This document shows, piece after piece, positions 55,515 to 64,000 of a stretch of DNA of 64,000 nucleotides. This DNA comes from Sorghum bicolor (Eukaryota > Streptophyta > Magnoliopsida > Poales > Poaceae): the NCBI RefSeq assembly GCF_000003195.3, contig NC_012878.2, positions 18,762,641 through 18,826,640 on the forward strand, given 5' to 3'. The notes under the pieces were generated by a model that did not search any database, had not been told where the DNA came from, and saw only the letters and a program-made list of their open reading frames with translations. The position numbers and the translations under genes were made by a program. Every line of letters begins with the position of its first letter. The stretch's first letter is position 1.

Positions 55515-56353
55515 TTAAATATCTATTTTCTGTGGTGTATGCCTCACACTCTCATTGTTGGCACTCTCAAACTTATAGTGGGTGGAATCACTCAACTCAT
55601 TTTTGTTTTCACTCTCTCTCATTTTGACAATGTGGCTCTCATTCTCACATAGATTTTGATGCACAATTACTTCAATGTCTTGTGAAGCCACATATGCATG
55701 TGTATCGTTGTAATTGACAATCACTTGTTCTTCCTCATCAAAGATTGGGGGCTGATCATAATTCACAACATCATTTTCTTCATGAACCTGCATCACAAAA
55801 GGAACATGAATAGAAGGTATTATGATGTTAGAAGTAAATAATTCGTCACATGATTCATCTCTTTTTTCTCTCAATTTTTGTGGATCACTCTCACATAGTG
55901 TTTTGTGGCTCTCCTCAAATATTGTGGAATCTCTCATCTTCTTATTTTGAACTCTCTCACTGAATTTTGGTCGGTGCCACTCTTTCTCACGTATGGTGGA
56001 ATGTCTCATCTTTTCCTTTTGATTTCTCTCACTCAATTTTGGTTGGTGCACTCTTGCTGAATTTTTCTTTTGGGGGACACACAGTAATCTTCATCATCAA
56101 TGAGCACACGGGGGCGAATGCTATTCCCATGTGCACCTCCTCCATGTTGTCCACTGTGGATAAAGAGACCACGGCGAGAGTTGGCTGAGCTATATTGTTT
56201 AGCCCGACCGCACACCACAGGAAGACGTTCATCAAACATCTTCTCCATGTCCTCCACTAGTGAGTTTTGTAGTTGGCGTAACTCAGCCCGCGAAACTGAT
56301 GTTTCTTTTTCTCCATATCGACCATCACGAACGCTCAAATTGGATCCTGGCAT
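55515..56353 (-). pseudogene. Gag-like N-terminal and linker ORFs of the nested element
   Basis: The frame 56353-56033 starts MPGSNLSVRDGRYGEKE and has SRAELRQLQNSLVEDMEKM, typical of the start of a grass gag, ~650 bp after the primer site. A second frame, 56051-55515, has internal repeats of the pattern LSERNQKEKMRHSTI and then VNYDQPPIFDEEEQVIVNY, similar to linkers between gag and protease. The zinc knuckle and gag core are missing. Confidence 0.45.
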
Positions 56354-57009
56354 GTTAGCACTTATGCAAGATATAGTGGAATGGGTAAATTTGTGGAATC
56401 ACACAATCTCACCTCTTACTTACCAATGCTCTTTCCTGTTCTCAAGGACAGTGAATTGTGTTAGTGTAGCAGCTCAACAGAACTGATTCCGAGGTCACAA
56501 GGATTATGAGTCGAATGTCCAGGTTTCAATTTTTGGTGTAGCTATAGGTGGGTAAACAAGGGAGGCTATGGTACTGAAAATCAAGTGGTTTGATATGCTC
56601 AAAAGATATAATATTGCTGGTATATAAATCACCAAGAATCTAAATATGTAAACTGAATTTTTCAGTGAGCAAACCGCAATACAACCCCTTTTCTCTTCTT
56701 CTACTTTTTCTGTTCTTTCTCTTTTCTTTTCTCTGAATTTTCTTTTCCTCTTACTTTTTTTAGAACTCTTTTTTTTACTAACAGGGGTGCGGATGACAAA
56801 TGAAACACAACACAATATATGTAAAGAGGGTGATTAGCAACTTGATGAACACAAAAACAAAAACACAAGATAACAGTGCCGTCAAAGGGCTCTAGGATTT
56901 TTTTGTGGCTTTTTCAGTGGACTATAGGTGATGAACAAAACAGTAACAAACGATAGATAAATTAAAGGTAGATATGTGTATGATTGTGAGATCTACCGTG
57001 ACAACGAAA

Positions 57010-57021
57010 GCTTTGATACCA
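57010..57021 (-). other. Primer-binding site of the nested minus element
   Basis: The reverse complement reads TGGTATCAAAGC, one base from the usual initiator-Met site, two bases inside the LTR at 57024. Confidence 0.8.
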
Positions 57022-57023
57022 GT

Positions 57024-58464
57024 TGATAAGTTACCGATATGAATCGATACTAGGTCCAATCTTCACGACAGTAGATCAAAAGAACAGGGATAACTTGCTG
57101 CGAACAGCGGATAACTAGCTTTATACCTGACAAAGGTTAGATGCGACCAAGCGACGGGGAGAGAGACACCGAAACCGCGAAGACTTCGACTCGATCTCCG
57201 AACGACTGCAGAACCACAATCCGGAACTAATCCACACAATACGTCGCAGCCGAACGAAAGCCGTCGAGTACGAAGTAGGGGAACCCAGAAGATTCACTTC
57301 ACAAGTCCATGAAGAACAAGGAAGAACAAAGGTTGAGTAAGGCACTCAGCAGCACGGCTGCAATATCATGTAGTTTATCAAATGATCAAATGTTGCTGAT
57401 AGCTTAGAGGTAGGGGATATTTATACTAGGAACAACCCTCTAGATACTTATGAAAAATGAAATAGAGTTTCTGGGAGAAGGCAATGTGAAAGGACCCCTC
57501 GGAATGGATTCCCGAACTGGCTTCGCGTGACTGTTGGCCTCCAGAGCAGTTTCTAATAAACTGACCATAACTTTTTATTGGGAAGTCCAAATGATGAACA
57601 GTTTCTTGGGTGTGAAACTAGACTCCAAGAGCTTTCCAACAATGTATGCCATGCACCACGAAACGTTGTAGATTGGTACATTTTTGCACGGCAAGTTGTA
57701 CTAACTTTCTATCACGACAGACTGTTGACCTTCTGAGCAGTCTGTACTAATTATGGTCTGCAGGCAATATGGAGTATCCAAACTAGTCGGCTCTAGATTC
57801 ATTGAAAAGTAGACTCGACAAGCTTTCCATCAAGTCCTCATGGGCCTTCATAGCTTTTGTGAGTAAAAAGTTATGAAGATTTCTTTGCACTGGTCCGTTC
57901 TTGACTCTCTGGTCCGTTTTGTAGTATCTTCTGGAAATTGCACTAGTTCGTTCTTCAGGGTCCGATTCATCCATCTCTTCTTGTATATACCTGAGTACAA
58001 TCAAGGTAGAACACTTAGGTAGTATATAATTCTTATTAATGTTAAAATGAATCTCACAAAGTAGCGCGTGGACCTCTTCTTGTAGCTTTTTTGCGTGACT
58101 ACGTGTAACCGGTCCATCGATGACTTGGGCTGGTGACGGTGTAGGTAAAACTTGAGTAGTTGTAGCTTGACTTGGAGCATGTGACATTTTGCTTGCTGGC
58201 ATGGTCATATTATCCCCTCCTTCTTGAAAAGGAGTCGTCCTCGACTCTAACTCTTCTGATCCAAAGAGTTGTGCTAGGACATCGGTTTGTAATGTTGTGA
58301 TAACATCACAATCTTCTTGTTCCATGATGGCAAGGTGTTTGAATCTATAATCATATAAACCAAGTAGTAGCCTTGAATATGGAAACCTAAATGATTTGGA
58401 ATTATGTTTAGCTTTCACCTTGAGTGGATGCTTGAATGTTGATTGCCCTGGTATGGTCTCATAA
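57024..58464 (-). repeat. 5' LTR of the nested minus element (right)
   Basis: 1441 bp. Its last bases (TCTCATAA, for TCTCATCA in the other copy) carry a terminal mutation. It includes an 18-bp stretch (atatggaaacctaaatga region) absent from the left LTR. Confidence 0.85.
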
Positions 58465-58469
58465 TTTGG

Positions 58470-59935
58470 GATGTGTGCTGATGCAAGATGGCAGAGTTAT
58501 AGCCTTTGTTTCACGATAGTTGAGAAAGCATGTGGTCAAATATCTGACCCACGATCTTGAGCTAGCTGCTGTTGTACATGCTCTGAAAATATGGACGCAT
58601 TACCTGCTTGGGAATAAGTGTCATATCTACACGGATCATAAGAGCCTTAAGTACATCTTTACTCGATCTGAGTTGAATATGAGGCAGCGGAGATTGTTGT
58701 AGTTAAACAAGGACTATGATCTTGAAGTCCACTGCCATCTAGGCAAAGCGAACGTGGTAGCAGATGCCTTAAGTCGTAAACCACACTATCAAGTGGTCCA
58801 GCCTTTGTTCTAAGATGGGTTCAACCTGATGCATCCTGAGGTTTTGTGTCGCATACAGCTCAGTTGTTCACTTGAGAGTCAAGTTATAGAGAGTCAGAAA
58901 ACAGATAAGGGCATTTCTCATATCAAGGAAAAGATCAAGAATGACCCCAAAAACCAGTTTCGAGTGGATGACAAAGGGGTACTTTGGTTTCAACATTGGT
59001 TAGTAGTTCCCAAGAATCGAGAACTATAAAATCGAATCATGGATGAAGCACATCTTTCGAAGCTTTCCATCCATCTCAGGAGTAGTAAAATGTATCAAGA
59101 TCTGAAATCCTATTTTTGGTGGACCAAAATGAAGAAAGAAATAGCAGCATATGTAGCTCGATGCGACACGTGTTGCAGAGTTAAAGTGATACACCTAAAA
59201 CCTGCAAGGTTGTTGCAACTATTGTCAGTTCTTGAGTGGAAGTGGGAAGAGGTCAGTATGGATTTCATCATGGGTTTGCTGACTACGCGGAAAGGAAATG
59301 ACTCGATTTGGGTTATTGTTGATCGACTCACCAAATCGGCTCATTTCATCCTAGTTAAGACCCGCTATAGACCTCCCGAGTATGCGGACTTGTACATAGC
59401 TGAGATTGTCAAGCTGCATGGTATTCCCAAGACTATCATAACATATAGACCTCCGCAGTTCACCGCTCACTTCTAGGAACGAATGCACAAGAGTTTGGGG
59501 ACTAGTCTCGTGAGAAGTACAGCATATCATCCTCAAACCACAGGCCAAACAGAGAGGCTCAGTCAAGTGCTAGAAGATATGTTGAGAGCTTGTGTGTTAT
59601 CTTCAAAGGGATCTTGTGAAGCATTGTTACCTTTGGCTGAATTCTCGTACAACAATAGCTACCAAGAGAGTATAAAGATGGCTCCGTTTGGAGCTTTGTA
59701 TGGTCGGAAGTGTAGAACTCCGTTAAACTAGGTCGAACCCGGTGAGCGGAGATACTACGATATTGACTTCATCAATGACGCCAAGAAAAAGGTATAGGTC
59801 ATACAACAACATATGAAGGCTGCGCAATCATGCCAAAAGAGCTATGCTGACAAGAGAAGAAGGCCGCTTGAGTTTGTTGTGGGTGATTATGTTTACCTCA
59901 AGGTTACACCAATGAAGAAAGTTCACCGCTTGAGT
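58470..59935 (+). pseudogene. Tekay RNase H and integrase (decayed)
   Basis: RNase H continues ([35 protein letters not shown]), then the integrase zinc finger (about 59050-59190) and catalytic core (MDFIMGLLTTRKGNDSIWVIVDRLTKSAHF; YHPQTTGQTERLSQVLEDML). The second catalytic Asp is replaced (IITYRPPQFTAHF) and a stop follows HF; other stops are at RQRRLL, NREL and TPLN. The chromodomain end is missing because the sequence breaks off near 59935. Confidence 0.85.
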
Positions 59936-60763
59936 TTGAGTAGTTAGGTTGTTGTTACCGGTTCTAGCCTTGGTTTTGCTGAGGATGGTAATAGTTGTTG
60001 TGTTGCTGATGTAGTTTATGTCCTCCGCCAGCTCTAGGCAGTTGGTACCCGTATGCCCAGTCTCTTGACACTCTTCACAAATCATGCCGAAATCATTAAT
60101 ATGCATGACTTCCTTCTTCTCGATGGCTCTCTCATCGAGCCTTTTTATTAGCAGGTCCATCTTGCCAGCTTGCATGTCTACCTCCTTAAGCTGGTGTATT
60201 ACTCCACGTCTCTAGTAAGTTTGAGTTTTCTCTTCACTCCAACTTTGATCGGGGGTCATCTTTTCCACAAGAGCAGTGGCTTGAGTAATGGTAAGTAATA
60301 AGAATACACCTCCAGTAGCAGCACCCATGGTTTCATGAGTGCTGTTGTTGAGCCCATGATAGAATGTGTGCATAAGTAGCCAATTCTTCATCCCATGATG
60401 ACGACACTCGAGTATGTAGTCATGAAAGCACTCCCAGGCTTCTAGGACTCTCTCATCATGTTGTTGCTGAAAACTTGATATCTTCCCTTAAAGAGCATTG
60501 GTGTTGTCCATGGGAAAGAACTTTGCTAGGAAACTGGTTGAACAAAGTGCCCACATCGTGTTCTTATCCTTATTGGCATAGAACCACTACTTCACTCTTC
60601 CCAATAGTGAGGATGGGAAGAGGTGGAGTAGTATATCATCTCTTGGAACGTCCTTGATAGTGAATGTGTTGAAAATCTCCAAAAAGTGTTGGAGATGAAC
60701 ACTAGCATCTTCATGAGCCTTCCCACAAAACTAGCATGCTTGCACCATGTTGATCAGCGCAAG
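59936..60763 (-). pseudogene. gag: Athila gag fragment (reverse)
   Basis: On the minus strand, HLQHFLEIFNTFTIKDVPRD-like sequence near 60690-60640 and a zinc-knuckle-like CEECQETGHTGTNC (60090-60040) identify Athila gag. Stops and frame changes break it. It is interrupted at its N-terminal side by LTR A4. Its orientation matches LTR A1 at the far left, so both may belong to one disrupted element. Confidence 0.75.
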
Positions 60764-62250
60764 TGTTGACGGTCCTTAAGTACTAAATTTAACCATCAAC
60801 TAGACATGGAAAAGGATCAATATGCACCAAACATCTAGAATCAGGGGTTTATCTGACAGAATTCTATGAGCTTTGGTCTTTGTCTGTTTCTGCACGGGGT
60901 TATCAGAAAATATGGAGAGAAGGCCCACATGTCATGTTTACAACGAGATAATTACGTGCCGTGCAATTTTCCTTAATCCAGAAGAGTCCAGAAGCCACAG
61001 GAACGAACGGAAGACCGGACGGGCTCGGGGGTAGGGCGCCCGCCCTCCCCCCTTGGGCGCCCGCCCTAGCCTCGAGGCTAATCACGTCCAACTTCACGGA
61101 TTATGCTCCACCGACCTAAAGGATCAAGGAAAACCATGCGATCAATGTCGTTTTGATCCGACGGCCCAAATTCACTTGAGGGGACTATATAAGCAAGGCC
61201 TCTCCACCCCAGGGGGAGGAGGAGAAATCATTATCAGAGGAAGCCATCAAAGTTAGGGTTTAGAACTTCTCTCCCACAGAGAATTAGAATTAGCTACTCC
61301 CTAATCCTTCAAGTTCTATAAGTGATTAGATAGAGTTAGAGAAGTAGAGCCTAATGCTCTGGATTCGGATCTTCATCAATAAAGATTGGTATTATTTCAT
61401 ATATTTCTCTACTACTCTATTCTAATTGCATTATGTCTCTATTTATTATGCTCTTAGTTTGCTCTATTTCTATATTTGATTTAGTTATGATTGATAATGA
61501 GTTTAGGTATAAGTTTGCAAAGAGCTTAGCTCTTGACACGTGGGAGTTAAGTGGTAGATCTCATGTATGCGTGGTGCTTAAATGTTATTTACCTGCAAAT
61601 GTATCCTATTGGCCGGGTCGTGTGGTAGTTTGCGATAGTGACAACTTCGTTGATTCTTATATAGTCCACCCTCCGTTGATAGGACAAGCAGAATTTGTAT
61701 TGCGGAGTAAGTCTTGCGATGCTCTGATTTACTTTAGCTATGTTCCTTATACATGAATGAAGAGTCTTTTTTGCTATATATGATCTTGTAGATAACTAGA
61801 GTAGATTGTGACTTACTAGGTAGTAGATAACTTAGAATCCATTCTCTAGCTAATCCGACGTCACCTTACATATATGAGGAGTAGTCTATTTTCTAATCGC
61901 TGTGTTATTTATCCATGAGCTTATATTTCATTATCATTATTATTATGGCTTACCCCCTGCTAAAGTAAGTGATTGTGTGATGAGTTCCTCATTAGTAATC
62001 ATGTTCTTGCAAGTTTATCTCTAGTCTATGCCTTGATAGATTCTATCCTTATCTTCATCTCCACTGTTCTCTTAAGCAAAATTATAAATAACTATACCTG
62101 GAATACTTTTCCTGGTGAAATGCTACAATGAGGTATTTTATCTGTGCGCTTGTGGATAGAATAGATTATTTTCTAGAGAGCCTTTGTACACTCAGGCACC
62201 TTTCTGGGGATGACAACCTAGTATCTAATTGGTGTTAGTAAGTGTCAACA
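60764..62250 (+). repeat. Athila-like LTR A4 (5' LTR)
   Basis: TGTTGACGGTCCTTAAG to GTGTCAACA, 1487 bp. It has two GC boxes gggcgcccgccct (61033-61046, 61055-61067) and TATATAA at 61186-61192. The primer site behind it makes it a 5' LTR; the rest of the element is beyond the window or displaced by the second Tat copy. An ORF at 61433-61756 is not convincing. Confidence 0.88.
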
Positions 62251-62258
62251 AGCATTTC

Positions 62259-62276
62259 TGGCGCCGTTGCAGGGGA
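62259..62276 (+). other. Primer-binding site, Athila type
   Basis: TGGCGCCGTTGCAGGGGA eight bases after LTR A4 matches the TGGCGCCGTTGCC-type primer site of Athila elements. Confidence 0.85.
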
Positions 62277-62533
62277 GCACACAAAAGGGAAACACATAGG
62301 AGACGGTAAGGAAAGTCAGGAAGTCAGTAAAGGTTATTCACATAAATTATTAGACTAGAGTATAGAGAAATAATTGCATAAAACAGCTACTAAGTGAGAA
62401 ATCATAACAAGGCACCTCTGCTTTGGCATGTTCACCCTGTTGTTTTTCTATGTTTATATTTTATACAGGGTATATCAGGATTGACTTTGGTACATTTAAC
62501 TCTTCATCATCAGAACCAAAGCAATCAAGAATG
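62277..62533 (+). other. Leader of Athila element A4
   Basis: Non-coding leader sequence interrupted at 62533 by the second Tat element. The likely target duplication on this side is GAATG (62529-62533); its partner is outside the window. Confidence 0.6.
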
Positions 62534-63259
62534 TGTTGGTGCAAAAGCTGATCTGCAAACACAAAGGGCAAATACCCGATTCAAACGTTAAGGCATGCCA
62601 GCCGATTTGACCATACAATCGACAAAGGTGGTAACTCAAACACTTTGGTCCCGACAACAGCGATACGCCCAGATGACAAAGCCAAGAGGTGTTCACGCGG
62701 AACTTGAGAACACGCCGAGTTTGACTCGACGAATTCCTAAGAACTCATAGTAAAAAGAAAATATGACCAAGTCGTCGAAAAAGTAGATGTTGGAATATGT
62801 GTAAAAACTTGTGTTTGATTGATTGATAGATGTCTCATTACATTGCCCTAGGGTCTACATTTATACCCTGTCCAAAGAGCTACAATCAAACACGACTAGG
62901 ACTCAAATTCCAAATTAAATGGAAACCGTATACAAAACGAATGCTAATAACTAAGGAAACATTAAACTACCTCCCGTAACCGATCGGGACACCATCATGA
63001 ATCAATCGGCAACTTCCGTGCTTCTCTTCAGAGTCATCGGCAGATTACCCATCCACCGTCATTGGCAAACCCCGGCATTGGTCATCAGCACGAATACATC
63101 ACCTCTTCTGGACTTAGTCGTATCCAATTGTTTCCTATCGGCAGCCACCTTTATCGGCAACTTCCCTACAGTCTGGTCACCACTGCTCCATCTGCCGATC
63201 TACATCTCATTAACTCCAAATGCATATCAAAAGATACGTGTCCAAAAAAGGTGTCAACA
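62534..63259 (-). repeat. 3' LTR of the second Tat element
   Basis: 726 bp; on the minus strand TGTTGACACCTTTTTTGG to TTTTGCACCAACA, with a TATA-like TATAAAT near 62859-62865. Confidence 0.85.
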
Positions 63260-63660
63260 CATGCCCCCCAATTTTGGAGTATAAAATCATTAATGCTCTG
63301 AAATTCTCTGTAGTAATGACGTCTTTCAGCAATTATTTCTCCCAATTTGGTAATCAAATCGCCAAATCTAAACAACCTCGGCACGATTCTCTTGCAGATT
63401 CCTCGAATCTCTCAACCTCTCAATCAAATCTCTCCACTTTATGCACAAATTGGCAACATTACCGTTAGAGAAAACTGCCGATGAGCCGACCAGGCGATCT
63501 TGTACAGTGAAATATCTTCAAAATCATGACCGTTTGCTGTCAAATCACCTGCGCAATCCCTTGATTACCGTGTGAACAGTTACCATATCCACCTGAACAC
63601 CCTCGGATTTCACGGATGCGGCAAAGAGATAAGTCAGATTTGCCCCTGCCCGTTTTGTCC

Positions 63661-63668
63661 TATAAATA
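63661..63668 (+). promoter_or_regulatory. TATA box of the antisense PMD gene, second copy
   Basis: CCTATAAATACTTCC, ~150 bp before ATG 63819, matches the promoter at 19283-19290 in position and sequence. Confidence 0.7.
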
Positions 63669-63818
63669 CTTCCTTCTCCAGTACTCCTTCTCCATCTTAT
63701 CATTCTACAGCCTAAAATCTACTTTCCTGGCGGCGGCATTACCCGAGAACTCTAAGAACCTCAGCAAGAGCCTCCTTCACCAATCCTCCAAGTCTTCGAC
63801 CTCCTACCTCGTGAGGAA

Positions 63819-63845
63819 ATGGCCATCAACTTCGTCGTCCCTGAG
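63819..63845 (+). CDS. Antisense PMD gene, exon 1, second copy
   Basis: MAINFVVPE followed by the perfect donor GTAAGT at 63846-63851. The start of exon 2 is visible near 63962-64000 (DLADKIVIPTDQ, like ELSNKIVIPTDQ in the first copy); I could not place the acceptor with certainty. The remainder of the gene lies beyond the window. Confidence 0.65.
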
Positions 63846-64000
63846 GTAAGTCTACCATCCTCCTTCCTTTTTGCACTTTTGCTGTGCTCTTGTTCATCCA
63901 CGATTTCTTTTACTGAATGCACCCTTTTTTTCTTTTTGTTCTTTTATCCTCAAAACTTTTATGATTTGGCCGATAAGATTGTAATTCCTACCGATCAACC

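Larger units (their letters stand above)
52443..58464 (-). mobile_element. Non-autonomous minus-oriented LTR retrotransposon (6.0 kb)
   Basis: Direct repeats at 52443-53868 and 57024-58464 flank 3.1 kb. On the minus strand the LTR reads TGATGAGACC...GGTAACTTATCA, the primer site TGGTATCAAAGC (57010-57021, initiator-Met type) follows the LTR at 57024, and the purine tract gaagggagggagga (53869-53883) precedes the other LTR; so the element points leftward. It keeps a gag-like start and a pol-tail-like ORF but no reverse transcriptase or integrase. The LTRs differ by an 18-bp indel near 58376 and scattered substitutions. Confidence 0.85.
50064..59935 (+). mobile_element. Tekay-type chromovirus remnant, split by a nested LTR element
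   Basis: Leader, partial gag, zinc knuckle, protease and reverse transcriptase run from 50064 to 52442; RNase H and integrase resume at 58470 and end near 59935. Neither LTR is present. The left edge abuts LTR A3, the right edge abuts a reverse Athila gag fragment. Segments such as [36 protein letters not shown] and YGRKCRTPLN are characteristic of grass Tekay/Del elements. Many stops and frameshifts show an old copy. Confidence 0.85.
62534..64000 (-). mobile_element. Second Tat-family element, reverse, 3' end only
   Basis: LTR (62534-63259), polypurine tract (reverse of catgcccccc, 63260-63269), upstream region and antisense-gene promoter and exon 1 are arranged as in 19100-20462 but inverted. 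Similarity to the first Tat copy is clear but moderate, so this is a different subfamily. It too is rich in GCCGAT/ATCGGC (eight sites in 1.47 kb by eye). The element runs off the window. Confidence 0.88.

Noticed and set aside
62394..62696. Small frames around 62394-62696
   Set aside because: They straddle the boundary between the Athila leader and the second Tat LTR.

Overview
The window is repeat-rich chromosomal DNA from a grass (Poaceae). The evidence is CACTA ends of the TTTAGTCCCGG type, Tat-, Athila- and Tekay-like Ty3/gypsy LTR retrotransposons, very long non-coding LTR elements, and plant-type splice and TATA signals. I found no host gene, tRNA, rRNA or CRISPR array; almost every base can be assigned to a nested transposable element.

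Layout. (1) 1-30250: a reverse-oriented Athila-like LTR is split by a large LARD-like element (124-28887, TSD AGTAT). That element has ~5.1-5.4 kb LTRs, a tRNA-iMet-type primer site, a polypurine tract and only ~3.6 kb of non-coding interior. (2) A very young Tat-lineage element (5832-20462, TSD GTAAG) sits inside the LARD. It has 690-bp LTRs that differ at one position by eye, an extra truncated LTR plus partial gag, gag-pro, pol with two RNase H domains and an integrase, and, on the opposite strand, a multi-exon gene encoding a plant mobile domain (PMD) protein with its own TATA box. (3) 30251-50063: two Athila-like 3' halves lie in inverted orientation, LTRs outward, and meet at 33865/33866. 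The right arm is split by an 11.85-kb CACTA transposon (35934-47784, TSD ACT) with decayed TNP2- and TNP1-type genes. (4) 50064-59935: a decayed Tekay-type chromovirus is split in its RNase H region by a 6-kb minus-oriented, non-autonomous LTR element (52443-58464, TSD TTTGG). (5) 59936-64000: a reverse Athila gag fragment, an Athila-like 5' LTR with primer site (60764-62276), and inside its interior the start of a second, divergent Tat element in reverse orientation. The window ends in the PMD gene of that element.

The parts most worth attention are in the Tat family. The antisense PMD gene has a TATA box, consensus splice sites and a C-terminal coiled coil, and its promoter and first exon are conserved in the second copy. 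The whole family is also filled with the hexamer GCCGAT/ATCGGC. By hand count there are about 115 sites in 14.6 kb, against roughly 9 in ~47 kb of the other sequence here. The sites lie in LTRs, in sense coding and in antisense coding sequence, on both strands. A short CpG-bearing motif spread through an element that also carries a non-structural gene resembles the logic of sequence-specific anti-silencing in VANDAL elements; this link is inference. Separately, the Athila-like elements carry an extra sense gene after pol with its own TATA box, and a GC-rich box is shared between that promoter and the LTR promoter.
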